DNA of 64,000 nucleotides from Dromaius novaehollandiae (taxonomy: Eukaryota > Chordata > Aves > Casuariiformes > Dromaiidae). The stretch is taken from assembly GCF_036370855.1 (NCBI RefSeq), contig NC_088111.1, positions 18,201,501-18,265,500 on the forward strand. The letters are read 5' to 3'. Both the position numbers and the translations under genes were made by a program. The notes under the pieces were generated by a model. That model saw nothing but the letters and a program-made list of their open reading frames with translations, was not told where the DNA came from and searched no databases. This document shows, piece after piece, positions 1-11,600 of the stretch. Position 1 is the first letter of the stretch. The number at the start of each line of letters is the position of its first letter.

Positions 1-330
1 TTAGCTGCAGTACAAAGAAAAAACAAAACCTCTTTCTCACACTTAGGCTTCATTACAAAGTTAAGCCAATTCAACAGTCTAATCAAAAGCTGGAAGGCTT
101 ATTTTACAGTTAAAAGTTATCCTGTGGCTTTCAGCATTAAAGTATAAAACAGACATATGTAGATCAACTTATAGCCTATACAATGATGAAAACAGTTTGA
201 CAGCATTAACCAGTGTCAGAACACACCAGATAAAGCTTACACCCAGAGCAGCGAGTGACAGACTAGCGTTCCATGTAGTTCTATGTTTTTCATCTCACGT
301 ACTCAGAAAATAAACATATTTCATCCATAC
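1..330 (-). other. DNAJA3: DNAJA3 intron 4, partial
   Basis: Sequence downstream of the exon 4 donor (GTATGG, read on the minus strand from 330). It is AT-rich compared with the rest of the window. I see no exon, RNA gene or repeat in it. The remaining DNAJA3 exons lie beyond the left edge. Confidence 0.85.
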
Positions 331-2629
331 CTCCTGCGGCTGGTCAAAGACACTCTGAAAGTCTCCAAAAGGGGATCCTGAAAACTCTCCAAAGATTTTT
401 CTGAAAAGCTCCTCTGGATCAATTGATGGCCCGCTGCTCCAGTACTGGCGTCCAGCACCTGCTGCACCAGGATCAAAACTAGCTGTACCGTAAGCATCAT
501 ATTGTTTCCGCTTCACTTCGTCACTTAATACCTTTGAGGTAAAAGAACGATACCATCAGGACACTGCACAGGCCTGGGGCAACAAGGCCAGGCCTGGACA
601 GTCTGTATCTGCATAGTCACGTCTCTCAGGAGAATCCAAGGCTACATGCGTTACCAGCACAAGCCCGTTCTCCAACCTTCCTCATGATGTGAGGGAGGCT
701 GGCGCAGCCATCACGATCAACCGAATTATCAGAAAGCCTCTTCTTTCATCATCTCTCTCACATGTCATCGGGAAAATGACAAGATTTTGCTAATTCATAA
801 TAAGCAAGAATAGCTTACATTATATATTAGATCATTAATATACTGCATGAAAGCTAGCAGTGAGTGCTGGAATAAATTTGAAAACCTATTAGAGTCGCAA
901 CCAGCACAAAAAGACTTCTGAAGAAGCTGAAGAGCAGGAAGAAGCGGGAGCTGGTACAGGAGTGGGAAGCAAAGTGTAATATACCTTTTTCTCAAAAAAT
1001 GTACTAACTACTGACAGGTTTTTTTGTTTGTTTAAGCGGACCAGTAATTCCACCACCGTAATCAGCTTTCCCATCTATGCCAGTCAGTGATTACTGAAAA
1101 AGACCACAAATCCAAAAAAGTCAAAACACATTTAACTAAATCAGATATTTGAGTTAATAATAATTTCCTGGAGGTAATAAAGGCATGACTGGGGCAGAGG
1201 CACTGCTCAAGGCTAAAATACAACAGATGAAACAATAGTCATAGTTGTATAGAAAATTCACACAGAGAGAAGAAATATTTCCCCCCATCTGCTCCAAGCA
1301 TTCTTCCAGTCTTTCCCCCTTTTCACAATAATAAACCCTGTATATTACCTCATAGGCCTCTGCCAGCTGAGAGAACTTCTCTTTAGCTTTGGGGTCATCC
1401 TTATTTGTATCAGGATGGTATTTCTTTGCCAGCTAAACAACAAAAAATTAAATCTTAGAGACAGAAGTAATTTGCTTTAGCATATCTCACATGCCAGGAA
1501 AAACACATGAGAGAGCTTGGTATTCAACATCTATATTTTAGGGAACTAAAAGCATTCACTGTCTGTATCATCCCAATATAAGGAACCAAAAACCTGTCCC
1601 TAGTAGACTGATACATGATTCACTGAGTAGTTCCGAGACTTGATGTAAAGAGATGATATCTCTCGCCTGAGAGATGACAGCACAGAGCACAGATCCGCAA
1701 ATCTAGACAAGGGTTTAGCTTTCCTACCCCTACTTCAGAGTTTGTCTCCAGTGGGTCCAAACTGAGGAAATATGTATTTTTTCCAACGAACTTAAAGGAA
1801 TATTAGGAACAAAAGATCCCTTAGGGAAAAAAGAAAAAAAGAAGTGTTTCCCAGGATATAAGGCTTTCAAGTCTCTTCAGCACCAAAGATGCTGCGGGTA
1901 GCTACGACTGCTCTCCCTGGCTATGGGCCCTCTCCGTCGAGCCTCCCTCCACCCCCGCAGCCCCAAGGGCCCCGTGGGGCTCAGCTGGGCCGGGGGCAGC
2001 ACACAGGCCTCTCGCAGGGTCGCCTCCCCCCAGGCCCCCGGGCTGTCAGGGGCAGCCGGCCGGCCGCAGGGACGTGCCTGGTAGTAGGCCTTCTTGATCT
2101 CCTTCTGGGTGGCGGTGCGCGGCACCCCCAGCACCTGGTAGTAGTCCTCCTTGGCGCGGGCTGCGGCGCTGGTGTGGAAGGAGGCGGCGGGCGCGGCGGG
2201 GAGGCGCCTCGTCCCTAGGAGAGAGGGCAGAGGGACGGCGTGAGGGCCCGGCAGGCTGCGGGTGCGTGGCCGGCAACGAGCCGGGGACACGGCCGAGGAG
2301 CCGGGGGCGGGGAGCCGGGGGAGGTGCGGGCCGGGAACGGGGCAGGACCCGGGGACGGGGCCGGGGACGGGGCCGCGGCGCCCCTCGCCCCCCTCCCCCC
2401 CGCCCGGTAAGACCGCGGCGCCCCCCGGGCCGCGCTCACCCGCGGCGCCGAGGCCGGCGCGCAGCGGCAGCAGGCGGCGGGCGGCGCGGGCCGAGGCGGC
2501 GGCGGGCGGCGCGACGCTGAGTCCCCGGGCGAGCCACACGAGCAGCAGCCGCCCGTCGCCCGGCCGCCGGCTGCGCGCGGCGGTGACGGCAGCCGCGCCG
2601 AGCCACCGTGAGGAGCTCCCGGCCGCCAT
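331..2629 (-). CDS. DNAJA3: DNAJA3 (Tid1), mitochondrial DnaJ/Hsp40 co-chaperone, first four exons (3' truncated by window edge)
   Basis: Class A J-protein of the mitochondrial matrix that stimulates mtHsp70 (HSPA9) ATPase for folding and mtDNA maintenance. Minus-strand exons: 2629-2440, 2214-2078, 1432-1349 and 531-331, giving 204 residues in one frame. Residues 1 to about 80 are rich in Arg and Ala with almost no acids, as in a mitochondrial presequence. The J domain starts at [10 protein letters not shown] (about 85) and has the catalytic HPD at 115-117 (KKYHPDTNK). The Gly/Phe-rich linker follows, including [13 protein letters not shown]. The zinc-finger and C-terminal substrate domains are outside the window. 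The start is chosen because ATG 2629-2627 sits in an ideal context and its exon joins in frame. Intron 2 has a GC donor (CAG|GCACGT) with a normal AG acceptor; the other visible introns are GT-AG. CORO7 is the divergent neighbour, as in mammals. Confidence 0.97.
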
Positions 2630-2633
2630 CTTG
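2622..2633 (-). promoter_or_regulatory. DNAJA3: TISU / YY1 element over the DNAJA3 start codon
   Basis: The minus strand reads CAAGATGGCGGC. This fits the TISU consensus (SAASATGGCGGC) at all 12 positions, with its ATG being the DNAJA3 start. TISU elements bind YY1 in DNA and direct scanning-free initiation on very short 5' UTRs. A transcription start within roughly 5-30 nt upstream (about 2635-2660) is therefore expected; that is inference. Confidence 0.8.
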
Positions 2634-2696
2634 GCCCCAGGCGGCGCCCTGCGCCTGCGCCGCCGGCCGCGCTCGACGCGGTGAGGGGCGGGGCAG

Positions 2697-2708
2697 CGCG
2701 CGTGCGCG
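2697..2708 (-). promoter_or_regulatory. DNAJA3: NRF1 site in DNAJA3 promoter
   Basis: The minus strand reads CGCGCACGCGCG, matching the nuclear respiratory factor 1 consensus YGCGCAYGCGCR. It lies about 70 bp upstream of the start codon in a CpG island, the usual position for NRF1 in genes for mitochondrial proteins. Confidence 0.6.
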
Positions 2709-2735
2709 CGGCGCGGCGGGGCCGGGCAGCTGTTG

Positions 2736-2748
2736 TTGCGCATGCGCG
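2736..2748. promoter_or_regulatory. DNAJA3: Second NRF1 site in DNAJA3 promoter
   Basis: TGCGCATGCGCG (from 2737) contains the palindromic GCGCATGCGC core, a full NRF1 match. It is about 110 bp upstream of the DNAJA3 start and about 40 bp from the first NRF1 site. Confidence 0.7.
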
Positions 2749-2759
2749 GCGGGGCCCGG

Positions 2760-5370
2760 CGCGGCCGTTATGGCGGTGAGGGGGGGCTGCGTGGCCCTGC
2801 AGCGGTGTCGCCGGGCAGTGCGGGCCCGCGGCGGCGGCCGCTGCCGAGCCCCTTCGTGAGGGGCCGTGGCCTGAGGCCGCCCCTGGGCCCCAGCGGCCTT
2901 CAGGGCCCGTCGGGGGAGGCGCCGTCCCGTCCCGCCTCGCTGCCGGCGCAGGCACGTGAGGCCTTTGCAGGGTGCGCGGCTGCCTCCCCCCCGCCCCGAG
3001 GCGCCTGCTCTCCGGGGCCTGCTGTGTGCCGGGAGCAGGCTGTTCCCTCAGAACGTGTTGCATCCCTACCTTGCTGGCTTGCGGGTGGCCTTGGTTTCCC
3101 TTGAAGGCGAAGGCACTCGTGTGCAGCCCGCTGGACAAAGAGCAGGCGTTACTCGCAGCATCAGCTTTCCTTTGGCTCATGAACCCCTAGGGTCCCTCCG
3201 CGGGCCTTTCTCTGCAATAAACACACCTCTGCCTACAGCAGGAAGCAAGGAGAGCGCTTTTATCCTCCCAGTTTTCCAAGAGCAGGCAGAGTGCTTTGGG
3301 TGATGGGCTCAGCAGGGGGGCAGAGCACTGGGACCAGCAGAGACCGCAGACTGGGAGCAGCAAGTGGGACTAGACCCGAGTGGGGAGGTCCCAGTGCTGA
3401 AGCAAGTGCAATGGAGGGAGCTGGGCCTGGGCTGTTGGTGGTGTAACTTCTGTGGAGGGGAGCCTGCTGGCAGAGAGCCCCACTGGGCAGGGCACAGCAC
3501 TGGGGAGAAGAGACCAGCCAGAGGGAGGGAGAGGCAGATGGGACCATTACCAGGAAGAGTTGTCCCCACGGGGTCAGTGTGAGAGGCTTGGGCCTGGCCA
3601 AACCCGACACCCCCTTCCAGGGTGGCTAGGCCACGTTGGCCCTGGGACACAGCTGCCCCTGGAGGGGGGGACTTGGCTCAGTGCTCCTGGGACTGGGCAC
3701 ACACTTGGGGTCTTGTGCTCCCCTCCAGGCACAGCCTGAAGGGCTCTGACTGTTTTCCAGCCTCAGTGGATCATCAAAGAGCAGAACCGAAGGCTCTTCT
3801 GAAGCTAGAATTAGCATAGCACCTGTTTGAGGGTGGGAGCACGTCTGTGGAGACAGCAGATAATTCATGCCAAGCACATTTAGCTCTTGCCTTCGTTAGT
3901 GGTGCTGGCGCCTTTAAATACTCCTCAGCAGAGAGGTTCGGCTCTGCGGTGCGTGGGAGGACGTGGAAGCAAGGCTGAGCAGCAGGCGGGGAGGGGGGAT
4001 GTGTCAGATCCTGTCTTCTGTTGCTGCGTGTGTGCTGGTGCCACAGCCCTGGCTGGGCCGCACCGTGTAAAGCTGCGCCGCGGGAGCCTGGGCAGCAAGG
4101 CCCCGAGCTGTGGGAAACACGCTTTGGGCTGCAGCCGAGGAGGAAACCACAGCCAACTCCGCTGCACGTGCAGAGGCTGCAATCCCTGCGCCCCGAGCAC
4201 CTGCAGCCCTCCGGTCTCCTGGGGGTGGTCAGGGGAGGGAGCACCTGGGCATCAGGGTACAAAGAGAAAAGGAGAAAGAAGGTCCCAAGTAGTAAAATGA
4301 AGTGAAGAAGCAGGCGGGGTGCATGGCCCTCCGTGCGCAGTTGCCCAGTGAGCGGGCGAGGATCCAGCGCTCCGTTCTGTTCCCCTCCTCAGAAGCTGTC
4401 TGTAAACAAAGGTTTCTGTTCACTGCGGGCTGGAAGTCCGGGGAGGGGACAAGCATACTGGGCTGATGGGACCAAAAATCTCTTGCTGTTTCCCCCATCT
4501 TATCTGCCCGGAGCGCGGAAGAACAGCTGCCATCATCTCCAGCGAGACATTTGGGCAGCAGAGGGTCATTCTAGCCCTCGGATCACCGGCTCAGGCTCAC
4601 TTGGGTAGGCAGCTGTCGATCCAGCAAGCCTTCAAGACATTAAAATCGCCAAATGCTTCACCGTGTCCCTGTGTGAATTAAATACAGGTGGGAGAAGACT
4701 TGGTCATGCTGGAGACGTGTGAACTGTGAGCCTCGCAGGGGATGGGCACAGGAGACATCTCCAGAGAGATGGGAATCCATGAAACGTGAATCTGCCGGAT
4801 CCAAGGAAGGGGATCTGTGCCCCTGCCCAAATTCTCCGGAGATGGTCACCCCGGGCCTCGCTCGCAGCCAGCTCTGCTGCTTGGGAGTCAGCCCCGAAAG
4901 CTGGAGGGTCTGCGCTGCTGTCGGAGACATCCCAGTGCTCCCAGCGTGGTGGCTGCTGGGAAGAGGAGCTGGGAGGAGAAGGGGGCCCATAGCTGGGGCA
5001 GCGCTGGGGAGAAATGGGCTCCCGGGGAGCTGCCCGCCTTGCAGGACGCCCACCCCCGTGAGGGAACGAGGGCTCTGGTCTGTGCCCATGGTGTCCCTCG
5101 TCCCAGCAGGACACATCCGTTAGCATGGTGACAGCCACCGCTGGCCTGGCCCTGGCCCAGGACACTCAGTGGCCGCCCGGGCTGCGTGGGGGCCCAGGAG
5201 CGCCATCCCCAGGGTCAGGCTGCCCGGGAGCCCTGCGGCCCAGGCGGGGCAGCGACACGGTGCCACGCAGGGTGCTGCGTGCGGCGCCCGGTGACAGCAC
5301 GGTGCGGGGCCGGAGGGGCCCGGCCCTCCCGGTGCCCCCGCGCCACCCGCGGCCAGGGCGCGGCCCTGAG
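2760..5370. other. Intergenic region between divergent DNAJA3 and CORO7
   Basis: About 2.6 kb. The left 300 bp continue the DNAJA3 CpG island. The rest is GC-rich single-copy sequence. Reading frames on both strands lack splice context or family similarity and look like open frames that arise by chance in stop-poor GC-rich DNA. I see no RNA gene or transposon. Confidence 0.6.
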
Positions 5371-5627
5371 GGCGGGGCTAGTGGCCGGGGGCGGGGCTCC
5401 GCGGGGACGAGGGGCGTGTCCAGCGCGGCGGGGGCGGGGCCAGGAGCCCGGGGCGCGGCGCGAAGCGGTGCCGCTCGGGGCGGGGCGTGTCCGGGGGCGG
5501 GGCTGAGGCGGCGGGGGCGGGGCTGAGGCGGCGGGCGGGGCTCGAGGGCGGCCCCGGAGCGGCGCTGCTCGGCTCGGCTCGGCTCGGCTCGGCACGGCGG
5601 TGCCGTCCCGTCGCGTCCCGGGGCATC
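5371..5627 (+). promoter_or_regulatory. CORO7: CORO7 CpG-island promoter with GC boxes
   Basis: A dense series of GGCGGGGC/GGGGCGGGGC motifs (Sp1/KLF-type GC boxes) runs from 5371 to about 5542, without an obvious TATA box, directly upstream of the CORO7 start at 5628. The CpG-rich tract continues into intron 1. The transcription start is not visible but probably falls between 5540 and 5600. Confidence 0.7.
5567..5593 (+). repeat. (GGCTC)n pentanucleotide repeat in CORO7 5' UTR/promoter
   Basis: About five uninterrupted copies of the pentamer GGCTC end 35 bp before the CORO7 start codon. It is a short tandem repeat, potentially length-variable, in the 5' UTR or at the transcription start. 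Confidence 0.9.
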
Positions 5628-8600
5628 ATGAACCGCTTCAGGGCGTCCAAGTTCCGGCACACCGCGGCCAGGCTGCCCCGCAGGGAGGTGAGCGCGGCGG
5701 CGCCCGCGGGGTGCGGGGCAGGGGCTCCCGGCGGGCAGGGCCAGCCCCGCCGCCCCTGGGGGCCAGGGGCCCGGCGGGGCGCGGATCCCGGGGCGCCCGG
5801 CCGCGCTGGCGAGCCGCCCATCGCCCCGGCCGCCCCTCCTCGGCACCCCGCCATCCCGCCGCAGCCCGCCCACCTGGGCGCTTCTCAGCCCCCTCGGTGC
5901 CCAGCGCGGCGGGGTGGCCTCGGCGAAGCCCGCGGGGCGTTTGGGCGCGTCCTTCCCACGCGTGCCACCGGCCCGTGCTGCCCGCCGGGGGTGGCCGAGC
6001 CCGGTCACGGCAGGGACCTGGCTGCTTTTGCTCCTGCCATAGGGTCGCGGCTGTCAGCCCACGCGGGTCGGCCTGGCCCTGCGGGACCCGCTGCCTTCGG
6101 CTGCGCCGCACCGGGGCAGGAGGATGGCGGCACCAGCACCGGCGAGACCTCGTGCTGCCCGCCCTGCGCCCGTTCCCCGGCCAGGCTGCGTGGCCAGCGC
6201 CGGGGCACGCGAAGGCCCGCGAGCGTTAGGCGTTGAGCTTGCACAAACGCTTCCGCACCGCAAAGAGGAAGCGCCGTGCCGGGGCCCTGCGGCCGGCGCC
6301 GAGTTCCTCTGCCGCGACGCCGCGAGCGCTCCGGGGCCCCCGCGCGCCCTGCCCGGCATCGGCCTCGGCCCGGCCTCCGCGCGGCCGGAGGGCAGCGACC
6401 CTCGCTCAGGCGCGGCACGTGCGGCTGAGGGCGACCAGCCCTGCGGGCACCTCGAGGGAGTGCTGCCAGCGCCCGGAGCCCTTCCCGGGGGCTGCCCCGG
6501 CCCTCCGGCTGCCCCCCAGGCTGGGCACCCACAGCTGCGCGTCTCCGTGGCTGCCTCTGCTCTGCCGTGCTCCTGGAAATGTGGGATGAGACGAACTAGG
6601 ACAAGCAGGAGCCGGGAAGCGAGGAAGGAGCCGGCGCCAGAAGCGGGCCCGGGAGGCCGGTGCTGCCGGTGCAGTGCCGGTACCGCGGTTAGCAGGATGG
6701 CCCGTGGCCCGCGGGGAGCAGCTCCGGCGTGAGCGAGGCACGGTGGCGCTGGCGGGGAGATGAGCGGCGGGCGCGATGTGGGGCAGGAGCTCCCGTGGGG
6801 CGCGGGCCCGTGTGGAGAAGAGGCAGCGCGTGTTGGGCAGCCCGGCGCAGGCCGGTCTGGTTACCGGTGGTGCCAGGGCAGCGCTGACTCCCTCTGTGAT
6901 GGGCAGCTCCTTCCCTGGGACAGCTTTGCTCCTTCCCCGGGGGGCTCTTTTTGCAAGCAAGCCCTCTGACAGCCCTGGAGCCACCAAAAGTCCCCTCCTC
7001 TTCCAGGTTAGATAATGGAGGTGAGGAGACGCCCCAGTTCTGCTGACAAAAGGGGGCCAGAAATTCCCAAAATCCCTCTGGGAGCACAGAGGGAAAGGAG
7101 ATGGACTCGGGTTGGAGGGGCTGGGAGCACCTTCAAGCACCTCCAAGCTGCTGCTGGGCTTGGGGACCATCCCCGGGGGGAGGAACGGCTCTGGCTGTGG
7201 CCGCGGGGGTGGCAGGGACGTTGCTGCCCGGGTTTGGGGGGATCGGTTCAGCGCAGAGGCTGTGCCCTGCTCAGCACCATTCGGTACTCGGTACCGTTTG
7301 GCGTCAGCTATGTGGCCAGAAGAGGAGGGGTCAGGCCGGGTGTCTGGGTCTTGCTGGCTTTGGGAAGAACGTGGATGCCTCCAGTGAAACGCTCATCTCC
7401 TCGCCCTCGGCCTGGAACGCCCTCCTTCGCTTTAGCTTCCCGGCGGAGGCGTCCCGGCACCCCGGTCTGGCTCGGCGCTGGTGCGCGGCTGGGTTTGCTC
7501 ACGCTCCTGTCCCCACCATGGCGTCACGCTGCTGCCGGGCGCAGGGAGAGGAGCCTCCCTTGGGTCAGGGGAGGGTTAAGAGGTCCACCACCAAAAAGGC
7601 TGATGTGAGGAGGGAAGAAAGTGCTGCGGGAAAAGCCAGGCCCTGATAGGACGCGTGGGTCCCGATCCTTCTGGGTGCTCAGCACCTGTCTGCGTGAGGG
7701 GCTCCCCGGTCGGAGGTGTCCCCGGCTGCGGGCAGCTGATGCCCTTGTGGGTGACACTGGTGGCCGCCAGCAGGCGCCTGGGTGTGGTGGCACCTGGGAA
7801 GGGCCCCGTCGCCTTTGCTCCAGGGTTGGACTTAGCCCCGGGAGCGCCGTGAAGCTCCTGGCCCCACAGGCTGGGGGCCGCCTGAGGCAGCCCGTCCACG
7901 TCACCCACGCAGGGCTCATCAGGCCTGCACATGCTGTGGTCGCCCGCAGAGGTGGTCGGAAGCTAGCTGCAAAGTGGGATGTTGGTCCTGGAGCATCCTA
8001 GTGCAGTTCCTTGGATGCGCGTCCGCGCGAGGGGCTCTTCTGCAGGCGTCCGTGTGTTGCACCGACACCTCGTTCGGGCACGGCCTGGCAGCGTGGCTGG
8101 CGTTTCGTGGCCCGGGAGCCTTTGTCGCCCTCCCCGGTTCGCTAACACCAGTTTAACGCAAAGTCTCCTGGACTCTCAGCGCCGCGGGAGAGATCAAGAG
8201 AAGGCGGCCGCACAGCCAGAGGCAGCGCTGGGAGGACGGCTGCCCCGGGCTTTCGCAGTCCCCCTCGCCGTTCCCATTGAGCTCCAGCTGCAACGGCAGA
8301 GGCGGCCCTGAGCCGCCAGCCCCGGGAAGGGGATGTCCAGCTCCTCCGTGGTTGCCTTCAGCACGGCTCCACTGGTGTCGGCAGGCTCTAGGTAGCACCA
8401 GGTCCTTGGCGAGGGAGCTCCGTTGGGACTGAGTGTGTTTAGCAATCCTGCGTCGCCGCTCGGTCGTCTTCCCCACTTCTGACCAAAGTGTCTTATCCCT
8501 CCAAAGCGGAGGCATCTCTTGACATGGACTTTTTTCCCCTCCATCCTAGGCCTGGATTGGGGATGTCCGAGCTGGCTCCGTTGTGTCCTGCGGGAACCAC

Positions 8601-11600
8601 GTGAAGGCCAGCTGCCGCTGGATAGCATTCAATGCCGACTCGGCAGGTAAGGCGTGAGGGCGCGGGTGCACAGCGCACGTTGGAAAGGCCCATGCGTGCA
8701 GCCCGCGGGGCATGTTTGTCCCTAAAGCTGCCACTGCGGTCCCCCAAGGGCTGGGTCGCAGGGGAGCCGCACAGACCCCAGAAGGTTTGTGTCCGGGTGG
8801 CGGATGAAGGGTGATCTCAAGGATGGGGAGGCATAAGGGCAAGTTGGGGAGGCTTTCCCTGGATTCACACAAAGGTGGTGGCAATCCTGCATGTGGAGCA
8901 AAGATCTCAGCTTGGACTGCAAAGCTGGGTGTCCCCCGCATCTGTCCGAAGCCGCAGGGGCTTCCTGGGAGCTCTTGCTGTCCCGCTTTGGACTCTTTGG
9001 CAGGCTCTGAGTGGCCTCAGTGATGGGCATCTGGCGGGCAGCAGGTGACCTGCTCTCGGGGTGTCTCCTGCAGGGGTGCTGGGCATCGTGCCGCTGGAGT
9101 GCCGGGATGGAGACAAGAGGACCGTGTCTCAGCTCTGCTGCCACTCAGGTGAGCCAGGTGTCTGCCAGGCCTAATCCAGCTTGTTCCGTGCCTGTGCAGC
9201 CCTCTGCGCCGGGGCACCAAGGAGCTGGCTACCACGTCCCACCTCCACGAGAGGCGTCTGGCCCAGCTCAGGCTCTGCAGAATGATGCAGGTGCTGATTT
9301 TCGGCTATGACTCAGCCATCGCTGTGCCAGGTTGTATTTTTCCCAGACTAGAGGCTGGGTGAGCTGGTGGAGTCCCCAGGGACCCTGACGTGGCTCATTT
9401 CTGTGCAGCCCCTGCTGAGTTTGGAGCTATGGAGCCAAGAGCTGCGACTCCTGCCTTGCCTGCGGACCCTCCCGATGCCCTGGCTCCTAGCAGCAGAGCG
9501 AGGCGTTCGGATGTCCTCCGCATACGATGTCTGGGCAGCACAGGGAGCTGGGGGCACCCGAGGTGCTGCTTAGCAGGGGTTTTAGAGCTGCCTGGCAGCC
9601 GGCCACACTGAATGTGCCTGGCCGTGCAGGCTGGGCTATCGCTAAAGAGCTGGACTGATCCAGATCCCTTCGTCTATAGAGCTGCAGAGAGGTCTAGGCG
9701 TGTTGCTCTCAAGATCTTGGAGAGCTCGTGCACTTCCTTTAGCACACCCTTCCCGTGTTACTCGTTGCACGCCCTGAAGTTGCCGGTACAAAACGTGAGC
9801 AGAGCGAAGCAGTGGGAATAGTGGCCAGGGAGCGTAATTCTAGCCCCGTGTTAACTCAAGCATCCTGCACCAAAGCGCTCGGCAGAGATCCGATGAATAG
9901 CAGCACCGGAGCGGCCCCGGGGCGGGCGGCCTCGGCGGAGGCGGGCAGGAATGCGGCCGCGCAGCACCGAGCTGGCGGGGAAGGCCACGGCCGGGACACC
10001 GGCGGGGATGTACCCGGCAGGCTGCTCGGGTAAGGAGAGGAGCAGGGCAGACGGGCGACCGCGTGGCTCGGAGCGGCTCTGACGTGGGCAGAGCGGGTGC
10101 CGCGGGGGAAGAGGTGGCCGGCAGCGTCGCCACTGGCGCAGGAGCGTGGAGCAGGAGGCAGGTGCCTGGCACGGGGACGGAGCGGTGGGGCACCGGGGAG
10201 CCCCGGCCCCTGCGGTACCCCTCTCCCGGTGCTGTTGCAGCCCTGCCAGCCTGGAGGCATTGACGGGGCGGGCTGCTTTCGGCATCCCCTCGTGCACGCA
10301 GTGCCTTGGCATCGCTGCGGTAACACACGCCGTGTCGGCACTGGCTCTCCCTGGCCACCGGGGCGTCAGCAGGCTGAGGGTGCTGCAGCACAGGGCTGGC
10401 TGCGGAGAGCTGCCTCACAGCCTTCGCAAACGGGCCAGCAAACGCTTTGTATAACTGAGGCAAGCGGAGCTGGCGAGCCGGAGTCGGGCTCTCCGGGGCG
10501 GCCTGTCCGGGCAGCGCCAGGGCAGATGCTGGCTGCCGAGCCGGCCGCCTCCAGGTGTGGCACGCCGCCCGCTTCGCCGCGCTGCCTCCAGCACGCCCTG
10601 CCTCCGGAGGCCTGCAGCGCTGGCGGTTGCCTCGCGCTGGCTCTCCTCCCGCGCGCCTTGCCGCTCGGAAAGCGAGGAACGCTTGAGCTCTGCCCTGGCG
10701 GGATAAAAGGCGGGTCGGGCCGGCTGACCCGAGTCCCTGTGCTGCAGGGCTGAGGCCAGCTGAGCTGCCGCTTGAACAAGGAGGCTTTAAACCTCCCAGC
10801 TGCCTTAGGCTCCTGGGGATGCCAGGTCCCTCCCAGGAGGATTTTAGGCACTTGAAAGCTTTTTGATGGCCTGGGCTTAGCTCCCCGTGCCCCAGAGGAG
10901 TGCTCCGGGAGGGCGGGCGAGGAGGCGGCACAGGGCGCTAGTGACTGGCGCGTGGGTGCAACGGTGCTGCCCATTCATGAGCTTTCGGTACAACCACTTT
11001 GAAGCTGGCTGTGCCTGAGAAACGCCTCCCTTCTGTGCTCAAAGCAGGGAAGGATTTTTTTTCCTCCTCCCAGGGCAAATGCAGCAGAGGAGTCGGAAGC
11101 TGGAGTACGTTGCTTTTTCATGCCTTCTGGGCTCGTATCTCGGCAGCCTCGTAGAAGCGGAAAAGTACACAGTGACCTACTTTCTCGAGCGTGCCAAATG
11201 CAGCAGAGGGGCTGTTAATTACGGTGCCAGCCTTCCTCCCCCCCGTCCCCGCTGACGGAGCTACGCGGAGCGGCTCTGCCGCCGGCACGCTGAACCGGGC
11301 CTCACAAAGGCGGCCTTGTTACCCGCACAGCCCTCGCTGGCCCCGGGCCTCCAGCAGCGGCAGCAGGGCTGGCACAAACGCGCTTCTGCACGCCGCGCGT
11401 CCCCCTGCCTCCCCGCTCTGCCCCGGCCCGGGCTGCCAGCGGGCTCGGTGTTGCAGACCAAAGTCTTGTTCAATGCAGTGTCCCAGGCCAGGCGGCAAAG
11501 GCAACTGCAGCAGAAAGTCAGGGCTTGTGCCCTGGTTTGCTGCGGTTTGAGCCGCTCAGTTCAGGCCCTTTGCTGTCCATGCAGTGAGGTTGTTGCAGTT

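Noticed and set aside
2215-3180. 321-codon minus-strand frame over the DNAJA3 promoter
   Set aside because: Overlaps DNAJA3 exon 1 in another frame within a CpG island; no domain.
9840-10931. 363-codon minus-strand frame in CORO7 intron 3
   Set aside because: Low-complexity Ala/Pro/Arg content, no domain and no splice context.
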